Below, one piece after another: positions 9,983 through 21,752 of a stretch of 64,000 nucleotides of DNA (position 1 is the stretch's first letter; each line of letters opens with the position of its first letter). Location: assembly GCA_033439265.1 (NCBI GenBank), contig JAVTVX010000001.1, forward strand, positions 18,618,608 to 18,682,607, read 5' to 3'. Made by a program: the position numbers and the translations under genes. The notes beneath the pieces were generated by a model that saw only the letters and a program-made list of their open reading frames with translations, did no database searches and was not told the origin of the DNA. The stretch is from Dillenia suffruticosa (lineage: Eukaryota; Streptophyta; Magnoliopsida; Dilleniales; Dilleniaceae).

Positions 9983-10882
9983 ATGGCATCAAAAATGGCA
10001 AAGAAAGGTATTGTGCTAAGTCTGGTCCTCATCCTCGTGACCACATTCTGGGCAGGAGTCATTGCTCAGTCCAATTGCACCACTGTGCTTATCAGTCTGT
10101 CACCATGTCTAGATTACGTAACGGGAAACTCCACAACCCCATCTCCTGGATGCTGCACCCAGCTTGCTAATGTTGTCATGTCTCAACCAAGGTGCTTGTG
10201 TGAGATCCTTAATGATGGTGGTGCATCGTTAGGTCTCAGCATAAACCGCACGCAGGCCCTTGCTCTCCCTAAAGCTTGCAATGTCCAGACCCCACCTATC
10301 AGCGAGTGCAGTGGTGAGGATCCGATTTGTTTCACTGACTAGGATATATTCTCCATCTCAATTTCCTTTTACTCCTCACATGAAGCTGTTTCTTCGAGTA
10401 ATGAATGCAATGATACATGATATCTACGTAAGAAGTGCAAATAAAGATGAACCAACCATATAAATCTCTTACTAACTCTCCAATTCTGAATCTTGACAGC
10501 TACTTCTCCAGCCGGGGCTCCACAATCCCCCAGTACAGTTCCTTCAAGTTCAGGTACTAAGTTTTTTTTTTTTTTTTTTTTTTCAAGTTTTACTGTGACG
10601 AGAGATCTCGATTTGCAGAAGAATTCAACAAAATCATCTATATAGAAAATGACTATGAAACATAATTTATGATACATGCATTAAAGTAGAACAGGAGATG
10701 ATTGTTCACTACTGTTATTGTTAAAATTATTCATGCTTACCATCACTTGTGCAGGAAGTGCATCAAAGACTGTGCCATCCACAGATGGCAGCTCCGCGGA
10801 AGGAAGTTACACCAGATTGCCATTCTTGATGCTGCTCTTCCTTCTCTTTGTTGCATCACATGGTTCTGTTAGCTCTTGCTGA
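9983..10882 (+). CDS. GPI-anchored non-specific lipid-transfer protein (LTPG-like), three exons
   Basis: Exons 9983-10313, 10500-10553 and 10755-10882 join in phase 1 to give 170 residues. I chose the ATG at 9983 (MASKMAKKG) because it directly precedes the signal peptide (IVLSLVLILVTTF, ending VIAQ); the longer open frame upstream overlaps the TATA box. The eight-cysteine domain includes NCTTVLI, SPCLDYV, GCCTQLA, RCLCEIL, LSINRTQALALP, KACNV and SECSG. It closely parallels the gene at 6303, which reads CLNYVTG against CLDYVTG here. Exon 2 is a short Ala/Ser/Pro linker. Exon 3 ends in a strong hydrophobic tail (LPFLMLLFLLFVA) expected to be replaced by a GPI anchor. Likely location is the plasma membrane outer face; the cargo lipid is unknown. 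Confidence 0.92.
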
Positions 10883-13800
10883 ATTCTGATCATCAGGTCC
10901 CATATAGCTTGCCAATTACTATCCCTCATCCATCTGTAGATCCACATGGCAGAGCAATCGTTTTTGACACCTTCTGGCTTTGGCATTGTATTGCATATTT
11001 GTGTAACAGAAGAGTTCTCTCTCTTCCACAGCAATATAGATAAGTCATGCTTTATGTTGTGCATGTAGTATGGCCTTATATTTAAATCAACAAGGTGAAG
11101 CATAAAAAATCAGAAGTCCAGAATGACACTAAGCATAAATTAGCCAAAGAAAGTGAAAATTTTGGATGAAACAAGTAATCATCGGGTTCCATACCTGGTC
11201 AAACAAACTCAGAAGGAAACTGTAGTTGCAATGAGAGCTTAATGCTCCAGAACTTTCAACCATAAATATGCCATTAGAAACACTAACAAGGATGTATATA
11301 CATGAGAAACATCACAAAATGTTTGCTGATATAGACCAGTAACCCAAACAACCATAGACCAAGTTCATCAAAATCTTCCATTCATCTCTCCAACCCACAC
11401 CAATCAATTTTGGACAAAAAGAAAAGTAACCAAATTTCAGAGATACCTCCCACAATACAGTGGTCATAAACATTGTGAAAAAATATCAAAAACATCACAT
11501 AGTTGTTTACACACAATGTCTTGTTCCCGAGTAAAAAACATACAACAGTGTCCAAAGGATCTTTATAGTAGAATTTTAAACTAAGAGGAAGCAGCATAGA
11601 GGAAAGAAAAAGCTACTTTGATTGATTGGAAAGACACTAAAACAAGAAAAAACGAGTGTCCTTCCAAATATGTGGGGTCTATATTTTGGAGAAACCACCA
11701 AGACGACATTATACTTGTTAACTTGCTCCAGATACATCAATTTTCAAAGTGAAGTCAACCTTTCCCTCCGGAGTCGAATAGTATTTGCACAATTTTGTGT
11801 CTACTGAGAAAAGCAAAAGACAGCATAAAGATGTAGAAAAGCATCACCAATCAGGTATATGCGCATGAAATATTTACCATACATACCAAGATTTACAACT
11901 ACAGCAGACTGAACAATTGGAAGTGCATCTAATTTGTATTCTGCCAGAGTGTAACCTAACCAAATCAAATAACTATAAATGTTTTTCAATTATAAGCCAA
12001 AGTTGAGCATTAGTCAATTTAGGCACTTCTTTTAATAAATCAATGGTGTTTTTCTCATTAAAGTTATATCAGCCATGGTCATAACTACTTTCGTGTTTCT
12101 TTTCTTCCACTCTTGCAGTTGTGTGGAGATGGTCAGGAAGGAAACAAAGGCCAAGGAAAAGACATTATCTTTTCTTTAAGAGCTAACCCAAAGGTGCACT
12201 AAATCGTGTTTGTTCCCCAGAAAATCAGGAAGAAGAAAATATAGCCCTTTTCAGTATTTGTTTTCACATAGTAGGAAAAATTTGGAAAACATGGTGACAA
12301 AAGGGAGGAACCATATTTTATTTTCCTTGACAAAGGAACTAGTTGAAACAGGGAACTTAACAACATACCTCACTTCATCCCCCAATCATTGAAAAACAAA
12401 ATATTTTGGTAAAAAGGTTCACCCAGTGAAACGTGGAAAATTCAGGAAGACAAAAATTATCCTAGAAAATTTACTTTTTTTTGACAAATATGCACAATTT
12501 TAGATATGAAACACTTGCTTAAATTGTCATAAATTACTTCCATGCACCACCCAAGCTCCTCATATAAAGGGTAAGAATACATGTATAAACAAATATCCTC
12601 TCTTTCGAGCTTCCTCTATCTGTTTTTCTACCACCAGGGCTTTCACCTTTTCACTAGTCACATCCATAGAAAAATGGCAGCAACCACAACAAAAGCACGC
12701 TACAAATTGCAGCTGAAGGATAGACAACATTTCTGCAACGAAAATCAAATGACACATAACATAAGTTTAATTTCCACTCACTTCAATTACGCTAATTGGC
12801 TAATTATAGCAGCAAAATTCATGGCTTGGCCTCAAAAGTTTCCAAAAACATAAGCCAAAAGATTTCTCCAAAAAATTAACTGGCATTCAATACCATGTTG
12901 TGTATTATATCTTTTGTCTAAAGGAGGTTGAGCATGAAACGGGAGCTGCCTGGGCAGTCTCCCTAGCCATAAACCCCCCAAGCCCAGTATGGATGAGATT
13001 TGATCATGCGACCTATTGATACTACCTAAAGAGTATTCAACATCAGAACTAGCTGCCGCCAGTCTATAGTTTTCATATTATAATGATACCAATCGCATTC
13101 CGCATCACATTAAAACAAGACAGCAGGAAAATAGTGAGAGCATGTCCTAAAAATTTGAATTTTGTTAGATAGCAAATTGAATTCCAATGCAAAATAAATT
13201 AGAACCACCACAATACGAATTCAATGGGACATGCTTTGTTGAGGGTTATTTTTGTCAAAAGAATAAAGAATACTTCTTACAGAATCATCAAATTAGATTT
13301 TATTAACTTTAGATATGTAATAAGAATAATGCCAGAAAAACCAAATGCGTTAAAGATCAAATGGACAGAATCCTATGTGGCAGTCCACCTCAGCAACAAC
13401 AACCAAAGACTTAATCCCAAATTTTGGGTCGGCTGTTTAAGAGACAAATATAGGATTAAAAAAGAAAACAACCACTTATACAGTCAGCCATTCATTTCTC
13501 AACTGTATTGCACAACCAAGTGAGTACTTGTATGGAGCAATCCAAGTAAAGTTCTTATCAACATTGTTTATCCAAGCTGATATATTAATTTGAAATTACA
13601 TTTATGTCATTCATTACCATCCCGTACACCTGATATATACCGAGGTTAACTTTGGTGCATATATAATTCGATACTAAAAATTTTATTATAAAACAAGCTA
13701 CTGTTTCAAAGACCATTATGAAACATAACATTCAGTAATATTAGAAAGATCAACGTAATATTTAAGAAATTTATATATTGATTTCTGACAGAAGCAATGA

Positions 13801-14045
13801 TTACAAGGGCAACAGTGATGATGGAGAAATGTGACAGATACAAATGTACTAGACATCCTACTGTCCCAGAGTAAACAGTCAAGATCACAGGCCAAAGTAA
13901 TTTAAAGATGAATTTAGCCTTTCATTGATAGCTCAGAACCAGGTAGAACATATAATGTGGGAGGAATATAAGAAGTTTACTAGTTGATTTGTGAAGTTGA
14001 ACTGATAATACAAGTGAAAAACACATACATATTCTATGATGCAAG
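10883..14045. other. Intergenic region
   Basis: About 3.2 kb between the LTPG cluster and the CDC73 homologue; it includes both 3' flanks. The short open frames have no family resemblance or coding signature I can recognise. The only repeat I can name is a LINE 3'-end remnant at 13393-13443. Confidence 0.6.
13393..13443 (-). mobile_element. RTE-type LINE 3'-end remnant
   Basis: On the minus strand it reads AGCCGACCCAAAATTTGGG, then ATTAAGTC and a (TTG)n-like tail. This is the characteristic end of plant RTE LINEs. The related tail of the element at 45930-46775 is in the same order (CCGACCCCAAAATTGAG, GATTAAAATCC, TTGTTGTTATTG). Only the last 50 bp are present. Confidence 0.6.
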
Positions 14046-15843
14046 TCATGCACGAGACCGCGATCGCACGAATTCTTCTAGTCTGTCCCAGACTTCAAGA
14101 GCTGCAGCCCTGTCCTGATGTCTCTTATTCTTGCTAATCTGAGCCAAGTAAACGGAAGCTGTTAGCAAACACCTAATAAAAAAGACCTTTCTGACTTCTA
14201 AGAGTTCTACAAGATGTCTCTCATATTAGTTATTGCTTTCTAAATAATGCCTCTTATGTAAGATATTTCTTAATATAACCTTAAAGAAAATAGAACAAGC
14301 CCCGCATAGCATGGATTAAAATAAAATCCAAGTAAAATAAATTAGCAGCCACAAGAAAAGCAAAATTTCTCACCGAGATAATCTTTACATTCCATTGCTT
14401 CACATTCTTTGCTGACTCCACACTGTCGTCTTCAAATCGCATGAAAAAGCCAATAACTGCATAAATGGCATCAAAAGGTGTAACGCGATTTTTACCCTTC
14501 CATAGCAGACATAAAAGTTCTGGTAGTTAAACTCGAAATGCAAGCCTACTATATGAGAAACAAAAGTAATGCTGTTTGATACTACAAAATCAATAAAAGC
14601 ATTCGAATTCCATTCAACCAAAACAGTCCCAAATCTAATTTACTAGCATCCTTAAGATTAATCCACCATTTAAAGAACTATATACAGGCAACCCTATATA
14701 AATTTCACAGACACTGGTTCCACATAAGCATGATATTCATATTCTAAATGCATTCCAATGCCATAAAACACTAGTAAACTATAATCGACATCCAGCGTTG
14801 TAGTTCTTACTTCTATTAAAGATCTCGACATGATCCTTGAAGGGCCAATCCTTAAACTGCCACTCCTTGCCAAGCACAAAAACCGCCACAACACGATCCC
14901 AATCCTCCGCCTTCAAACTCGAGGGCTTATCCCTAACCTCGTAAGCCGTCACAACCCTATCCCTACTAAACTTCTTCCGCACCGTAACACAATCGGGCTT
15001 CGCCCCCTTCATCTGTTTCACCTTCACATCTGTAGGTATGAAAACCCCATCTTCCAAAAACTCCTTCACATTGTAAATCGTGATCAATGTCTGAAACGCA
15101 CTTGGCACCAGAATTATTGGAACCCCTTCTCCTAGTTTGCTCCCTTTCAGATGCATTTTTGGTCTCGGGGTCGAATCATATCCTACTTCATCTCCAAACC
15201 CTAAACCCAATCCTCTTTCATCTGACCTCATTAGCCTACTCTTGGCCACAAGACCATCTTTTCTCTGATTTGCCTCGATTCTCTGTCTCTCTTCCTCCCT
15301 CCTCGCAGAGGAAACATAGACTGTGTAAAAATCCCTATGTCTGCATTCGAGGATTCGCTCCCGATCTTTCAAGGGTTTTTCCGAGGATTTGATGAGAGTC
15401 ATGTAATCAACGTCGACGTTTTCTAAAACCCTAACCTTGGAAGAGGATTTCTCCTCCAATTCCTCTTCGTGGGGGATAAGAATGTTGGAGTCTTCGGGGC
15501 GATATTCGTCGATTTTGGGTACGAGGAATTCGATTGCGTCGGTGGAGGAGATCTTGCCATGTAGGTAGTCAAGCAAGGGTTTGCGGTCGGGGAGGGTGAC
15601 GGTAGGGATACGGTGAGTGCGGGCGTTCTGTAAGTATTCAGTGTGCTTGATTTGATGGTTCTTGATGAAGAAGACTAGGGTTTCGAGAGTGTAGAGATTG
15701 CCTTGCTTGGAACGGTAGGCGGTCTCTGAGGAACATGCGAACGTGTAGTCGTTTCCGAAGCGGAATTCGTCGGTGTCTGTTCGGACGATCTTGTCAAGGT
15801 CGCCGCGCACGGTGAAGTCCCGGAGGACAGAGAGAGGGTCCAT
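14046..15843 (-). CDS. CDC73: CDC73 / parafibromin homologue, Paf1 complex subunit, three exons
   Basis: Exons 15843-14811, 14456-14374 and 14138-14046 on the minus strand have GT-AG borders and give 402 residues; from memory the Arabidopsis protein is about 415. The start MDPLSVLRDF is the conserved N-terminus. The open frame continues upstream to 15960, but that part is low-complexity leader. The N-terminal region (about 1-160) holds EFRFGNDY and TLETLVFFIKNH. The C-terminal Ras-like CDC73 domain (about 240-400) starts at GVPIILVPSA and runs through YNVKEFLEDG, NRIIGFFMRFEDD and QWNVKIIS to SKNKRHQDRAAALEVW. CDC73 acts in the nucleus in the RNA polymerase II-associated Paf1 complex, needed for H3K4 and H2B modification and, in Arabidopsis, for FLC expression. 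All elements look intact. Confidence 0.96.
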
Positions 15844-16632
15844 GGCACACGTCTGATGTGTGTTTTTCTTGAGTTGCACAGAGAGAGAGAGAGAGAGACA
15901 GAGAGAGATGAAACGCGGGTTTAGACTAAATTCTGGTGGGTTATGACTAAACCTAAACATCGGACGTGTTAACGACTCGGCCCGTCAAGTCCGTCCCGCT
16001 TGTTTAACGTTGCAAATTTTAAATCGGTCCGGTGATCTCGGGCTAAATTTGTTAGTTTCTACAATTTATAATTTATAATTTATAACCTATCATATCTAGT
16101 TTTTAAAATATTTTATTAAAATATTTAAATAGAATAAGATACAATAATTTATAAAATATTCTACAAATTTATTATAGGTTATTTTTAATAGTGAAATGAT
16201 AAAAAATAATAAATTACTATCGATATTATGTAAATAATTATTTATTGAAGTATAAATGATAAATCTAAAATACTAAAATATTAATAAAAATAATTTAATT
16301 AATTAGTTTATAAGTAAGAAGAAAATATCATAAACCCCATAAAAAAGAGATGTAGTTTATTTTTTAAAACAGCTTATAAATTTTAAGAACATTTTTGGTA
16401 CAACAATTAGATGAATTTTTTAGTTTTATTCGTTAATTATTTTAACAATTTAAAAAGAGTTTATGAGCAATTGATAATTCAAAATTCATATATATATATC
16501 AACAGGCTAAAATAACTTTTGATGGTTCAAAAACTACTTAAAATAATTTTTTAACTATTAAAAATTTGATATAAATCATATAAATATCTATAACTTTATA
16601 AAAAAGATAATTTTTTTAACTATAGTAATAGT
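15844..16632. other. CDC73 5' leader and AT-rich flank
   Basis: The CDC73 leader carries a (GA)n tract at about 15881-15897, seen as CT on the sense strand. Beyond about 16060 the DNA is extremely AT-rich with no coding sequence, up to the hAT-like element. Confidence 0.6.
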
Positions 16633-16678
16633 TAGGAGGTGTCAATCGTGCCATGTCATGTTGTGTTGTGTCATATTC

Positions 16679-17121
16679 TGTTGGATTTATATGCACATAC
16701 ACATGCGGAAGCGTGTAAAATATTTCGGAATCATAAAAGAATAGGATTTTCGGGCATACCTCAAAAGTAGATTGCAAAATCTGGGAACCACGAATCTCGA
16801 TCAATCAACCTGACAGTCGGGATGATAACCACAAAAGATGAACTATCACCGCAGCACCACGACCCCTCAATCGAATCCGATGACACAAATTCTCTTCGCA
16901 GAATTTTTCTCCCTCTCTCTCTCAATTGTCTCCTCACAATTGTTTGTTCAACCTTGGAATAAAAAATGTGCCTGCTAGGGTTTACCCTAGTTTCCATATG
17001 TCTCCATCACCACAAATAGTAGGGAATTCAAATCCCAAGTTACCATTTGTGCATATGGAAAGTGGGATATTTCCTTTTTCCCAATATGGAAAGATGCCCC
17101 ACGTGGGCATTTATTCCTTCA
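16679..17121 (-). repeat. 3' LTR of the copia element
   Basis: 443 bp. On the minus strand it begins TGAAGG and ends CCAACA. It is nearly identical to the copy at 21308-21752. Confidence 0.95.
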
Positions 17122-17131
17122 TCTCCCACTT
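17122..17131 (-). other. Polypurine tract of the copia element
   Basis: AAGTGGGAGA on the minus strand lies directly against the 3' LTR, the standard position for plus-strand DNA priming. Confidence 0.85.
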
Positions 17132-18270
17132 GCACACGATGGCATTTTCATCCATCACGAGATCACAGCTCATGCGATCTCCTGTATCACCCTTCTGGAT
17201 TTTCATACTAGATTGGGTGTCGTGCGACTGGCGAGTACACCTGCAAATAAAGACTTCTCGATGCACCTGTTAGGATGTTCAAGTAGTCGTCGTTAATAAT
17301 AAAAAAACATCTCGCTGTACCCCAGACTCATCACATTTACATCCTTCGAGTCACTTTCCTCATCGAAAGTCATCCCCAATATATCCTCGAATGTGTATTC
17401 ACTATTACGTTTTTATCCTAACGTGGATATACGTAACAGACCGGTCGGTGAATACAACACAACGATGTAATGTAGATTGGTCTTCCTTTCCCAAACTCGA
17501 ATCCATCGATCTCAATTCAGCTGCTTTCCTAGACCTGCCCCTTATACCTCAATTTATCTTCCGGGCTATAGGTAAACAGACTAAAGTAGCAAACACTGAA
17601 TCAAGACTTCTAGAGACAGTCGAAAGTAAAATAAGGGTACTAGAGATCCCACTCAATGGATCTCGGGTCTCACACAGTGGGAACGGGGATCATTAATAGA
17701 TCATCGTCTCATATAATTGCTCCCACTATCCCTAGTCGTCATCACACGCGGTATGAAACGTGTGCCACAGTGTTAATCCCTTATTTCTCAAAAGGGCATA
17801 TGTCAGATTTCTTAACACTGTGCAGATACGGGACTCAGTCTACACATAAGACTCTACCCAGAGATCTCAAAGAGAGTGTCTCAGAGACAATATCACTATC
17901 GCAGGTGACATCTGAGATCTCAAATCTGGCTACTCACAGGCAACATGGATGTGGGTATCTCCATGTCGGTCATATCCCAAATGACCTCATCCTGAACACG
18001 TATCAGGGCGACTTTTGTTCTAATTGGGCCACTCTCAATGCCTCTTATGACTAGAAACTGTCTCATCTCCACTCACTTAGAGTTGGAGGTGGTTGCTCGT
18101 GTGAGAGAGTCGACCTCACCTGCCTGACATATATTTTTATCACATCAATAATATACATGATTTAAATAAGTGCATTATTTAAGAAAATATAAATGTGACT
18201 GAATAATGTACAAAATCATATATAAAAATATAATAAGCATCACATCGTCAGTTTAGTACAATGAGAAAAA

Positions 18271-20888
18271 TCAAAATATTCCCAAACCCAAAGACTCTCT
18301 ATGTGCTATAAATGAGTCTCTAGTGATGGGTTTGGTGAAGGAGTCAGCCACCATGCAATGTGTCGAGATGTACTTGACGGTCACTTCACCCTTCTCGATG
18401 ATGTCTCTAACAAAATTATATCTGGTGTCTATGTGTTTGGTCCTACTATGATACTTAGGGTCTCGAGTGTAAGTGATAGCAGCCTGATTATCACAGTAAA
18501 TCATCACTGACCTCCCACTATCAGCCACAACCCCTAAGTCATCTAATAGTTTTCGGAGCCAAACACTCTCCTGAACTGCGATTGAGCAAGCCACGAACTC
18601 AGCCTCCATCGTAGATAACGCTACACAGGTCTGCTTCTTGCTGCTCCAAGAAATGGCACCGCCATTGAGCAAGAATGCAAAACCTGATGTCGATTTGCGC
18701 TTATCCAGATCACCACCCCAGTCGGTGTCTGAATATCCTATGAGGCGCAAATCCCCTCTCCCATAACACAAGGAGTAGCTCGCAGTTCCCTTGAGATATC
18801 AAAAAATCCTTTTCACTGCTCTCCAGTGACCCCTTCCAGGATTTGATTGATATCTACTCACCAGACCGACTGCGTAACATATGTCTGGTCGTGTACACAA
18901 CATCGCATACATCAGACTTCCCACTGCGCTGGAATAAGGGATTTTACGCATCTCCCTTATATCTTCCTGAGTTTTCGGGCACATCTCAAGACTCAGACCA
19001 TCACACTTGGCGATTGGAGTATCAATGGGATTACAATCACTCATCCCAAAGCGTTCGAGAATTTTCTTAATGTAGGTCTCTTGTGAAAAAGCCAACATTC
19101 TTCTCGATCGATCTCTCTAGATCTTAACTCCAAGGATGAACTCAGCTTCACCCATGTCGATCATGTCGAAGCTCAATGACAACCAAGCCTTGATCGTCAT
19201 CATATACTGAATGTTGTTCCCAGCCAATAGTATATCGTCCACATATAGGGACAGTCCACATATAGGGACAGGATCACAAAAGAGTTATCAGATCGTATCA
19301 AGTAAACACAATGATCCTCCTCGATCATTGTAAAACCATAAGATATCACATCCTCGTGGAATCTTAGGTACCACCGCCTGGATGATTGCTTTAGGTCATA
19401 TATCGACTTCCGAAGTCGACAGACCTTGTCCTCATGACCTACTAGAACGAACCCAGAGGGCTGCTCCATGTAGATCTCATCATCCAGATTTCCATTAAGG
19501 AAAGCGGTCTTTACATCCATCTAATGCAACTCTAAATCTATGCTCGTGACAATCGCCAAGAGTAAACGGATCGATGTAAATTTGACTACGGGGGAGAAAG
19601 TCTCCTCGTAATCAATGCCCTTTGTCTGTGTGTAATCCTTGGCTACTAGACGGGCTTTGTATCTTTCTATCGATCCGTCGGCCTTTCTTTTGATTTTGAG
19701 AACCCACTTGTTCCTTATGGCCCTTCTATCCCCAGGTAGGTCAACTAGGTCCCAGACCCCATTGACCTTCATTGATTCCATCTCCTCTTTCATGGCCTCT
19801 AGCCATTGGTCCCTCATAGGACTCTCGAGAGCCTTCTCAAAAGTTTGAGATTCTTCATCATCCTCAGGAGTCACGATGAGGATCTCATCCTCTATCGGAA
19901 AATGACGTCGGGGTACATGTCCCCGACTACTCCTACGAGGAGGAGGAGCCTCCTCACCTTGAGATGGGTTACTCCCACTAGGACCAAGATCCATTGTAGG
20001 CTCTTGGGTCCCTCCTCTGGGCTCAGTTGGGCCGTCAGACTCACCCATCTCATAAAATGTGAAATCCTGGTCGATTTCGCCTCTCTTAGGGAAATCATTT
20101 TCCAGGAACGTAGCATTACGAGATTCGATCTCGGAGACCGTGCCATCCGTACGTTCACCTAGGAACACATGTCCCTTAGAATGTTCAGAGTACCTTATAA
20201 AGATACATTTCTTTCCTCGTGGGCCTAACTTGCTGTGTGGGTGCGAGGAATCGTGAACGTATGCGGCACAACCCCACGGTCTCAAATGGCTAAGGTCAGG
20301 CTGCCTCCCTGTCCAAAGCTCGTATGGGGTACTGACTACGGACTTGGTTGGAACACGGTTAAGAACGTAGGCGGCAGTCAACAATGCATCTCCCCAATGT
20401 GAGATTGCCAAATTGGCCTACGCCATCATCGATATTACCATCTCCAACAAAGTCTTATTTCTTCTCTTAGCTACCCCGTTCTGCTGGGGAGTAGCAGGAA
20501 TAGTCAACTGTCTCGTAATGCCCTTCTCGAAACAGAGCTTTTTAAACTCCTCAGACAAGTACTCGCGTCCTCTATCGGTTCTGAGAGTTTTAATTCTCAA
20601 GTCTAACTGGTTTTCAACCTCGCTGATAAACCTCCTGAAGCAATCTAATGCCTCAGACTTGTGCGAGATTAGGTAGACGTAACCGAAACGCGTGTAATCA
20701 TCTATGAACGTAATGAAATACGTGGCTCCGTTTCGGGCTCTCACATTCATAGGTCCACAAATATCGGAGTGGATCAATTGCAATGGGGTCCCAACCCTCA
20801 TTGCTTTTCCAAATGGTTTCCTCGTCGCTTTGCCGGCTAGGCAAAACTCACATAAGGGCAACTTGATCTTGTTTTCTGAATGATTCAA
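18271..20888 (-). pseudogene. Copia pol remnant: integrase, reverse transcriptase, RNase H; several disabling changes
   Basis: The integrase part starts inside the zinc-binding region (CEFCLAGKA) and keeps HSDICGP and TDRGREY. At the place of the catalytic Glu it reads NGVAKRRN, a Lys. The reverse transcriptase part has MDVKTAFLNG and EETFSPVVKF. A 17-bp duplication falls in the catalytic YVDD region and breaks the frame. RNase H has YSDTDWGGD, STMEAEF and YCDNQAAI and ends at 18271. In-frame TAG codons interrupt the reading near 20410 and 19520, and another break lies near 18775-18795. The element cannot make an active polyprotein by itself. The restored protein is not given. Confidence 0.93.
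19237..19270 (-). repeat. 17-bp perfect tandem duplication in reverse transcriptase
   Basis: GTCCACATATAGGGACA occurs at 19237-19253 and 19254-19270 on the plus strand. Seventeen is not a multiple of three, so the frame shifts at the catalytic motif. Confidence 0.95.
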
Positions 20889-21294
20889 GCCCTAAACACG
20901 GCGAATCATATATCCAAATTTTGGCCCTCCGTGGCTTCGCCGGAAATCCCAGTTTCCGGCAGCCAATCAATGCAAAATGCATGTCAAAACGTAGATCAAT
21001 GCACATGAAACACTAATATGCCATTTATTTAGATCAACAATCCCTCTACATGGATAGATCTAGGTTTTTAAGTTTTGGGCACCCTTAGGGCCGAAAACTT
21101 CAACTTTAATTTTCATGGCTTAAACATGCTCCAAAAATTCAGAAAAAATTATATTTGCGATCTACGTGACTTGGGTAACGTCACGGTATATTCGGATTCA
21201 CGAAACTCATCCGTGATCCGAAACCCATTTTTGCAACCCCATATTTTTTTTACCCGAAAATATTCCGAAAATAATTTACTAAATCCAACCCTAC

Positions 21295-21306
21295 GCTCTG
21301 ATACCA
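21295..21306 (-). other. Primer-binding site of the copia element
   Basis: On the minus strand TGGTATCAGAGC starts one base inside the 5' LTR end. It matches the 3' end complement of plant initiator Met tRNA. Confidence 0.93.
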
Positions 21307-21307
21307 A

Positions 21308-21752
21308 TGTTGGATTTATATGCACATACACATGCGGAAGCGTGCAAAATATTTCGGAATCATAAAAGAATAAGATTTTCGGGCATACCTCAAAAGTAGA
21401 TTGCAAAATCTGGGAACCACGAATCTCGATCAATCAACCTGACAGTCGGGATGATAACCACAAAAGATGAGCTATCACCGCAGCACCACGACCCCTCAAT
21501 CGAATCCGATGACACAAATTCTCTTCGCAGAATTTTTCTCTCTCTCTCTCTCAATTATCTCCTCACAATTGTTTGTTCAACCTTGGAATCAAAAATGTGC
21601 CTGCTAGAGTTTACCCTAGTTTCCATATGTCTCCATCATCACAAATGGTAGGGAATTCAAATCTCATAAGTTATCATTTGTGCATATGAAAAGTGGGATA
21701 TTTCCTTTTTCCCAATATGGAAAGATGCCCCACGTGGACATTTATTCCTTCA
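21308..21752 (-). repeat. 5' LTR of the copia element
   Basis: 445 bp, starting TG and ending CA on the minus strand. It matches 16679-17121 with about 13 substitutions and a 2-bp indel. Confidence 0.95.

Larger units (their letters stand above)
16679..21752 (-). mobile_element. Ty1-copia LTR retrotransposon, defective, 5.07 kb
   Basis: It is bounded by two LTRs (16679-17121 and 21308-21752) that start TG and end CA, with a TATTC duplication at 16674-16678 and 21753-21757. The minus-strand order is 5' LTR, primer-binding site complementary to initiator Met tRNA (21306-21295), leader of about 400 bp, integrase, reverse transcriptase, RNase H, about 1.1 kb non-coding, polypurine tract, 3' LTR. 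Integrase before reverse transcriptase places it in Ty1-copia (Pseudoviridae-like). Gag and protease are absent: the leader passes directly into the integrase region. The LTRs differ at about 13 positions plus a 2-bp indel over 443 bp, roughly 3 percent. The lineage within copia cannot be set by eye. Confidence 0.95.

Noticed and set aside
12560-12853. Overlapping frames on both strands near a CATATAAAGG box
   Set aside because: No family resemblance, no splice partners and AT-driven composition.
15844-15960. N-terminal extension of the CDC73 open frame
   Set aside because: The conserved start MDPLSVLRDF is at 15843. The extension encodes a low-complexity Leu/Ser run from the (CT)n leader.
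17391-18054. Plus-strand open frames of 101 and 132 residues
   Set aside because: They lie in the non-coding 3' part of the copia element on the opposite strand and have no recognisable domain.
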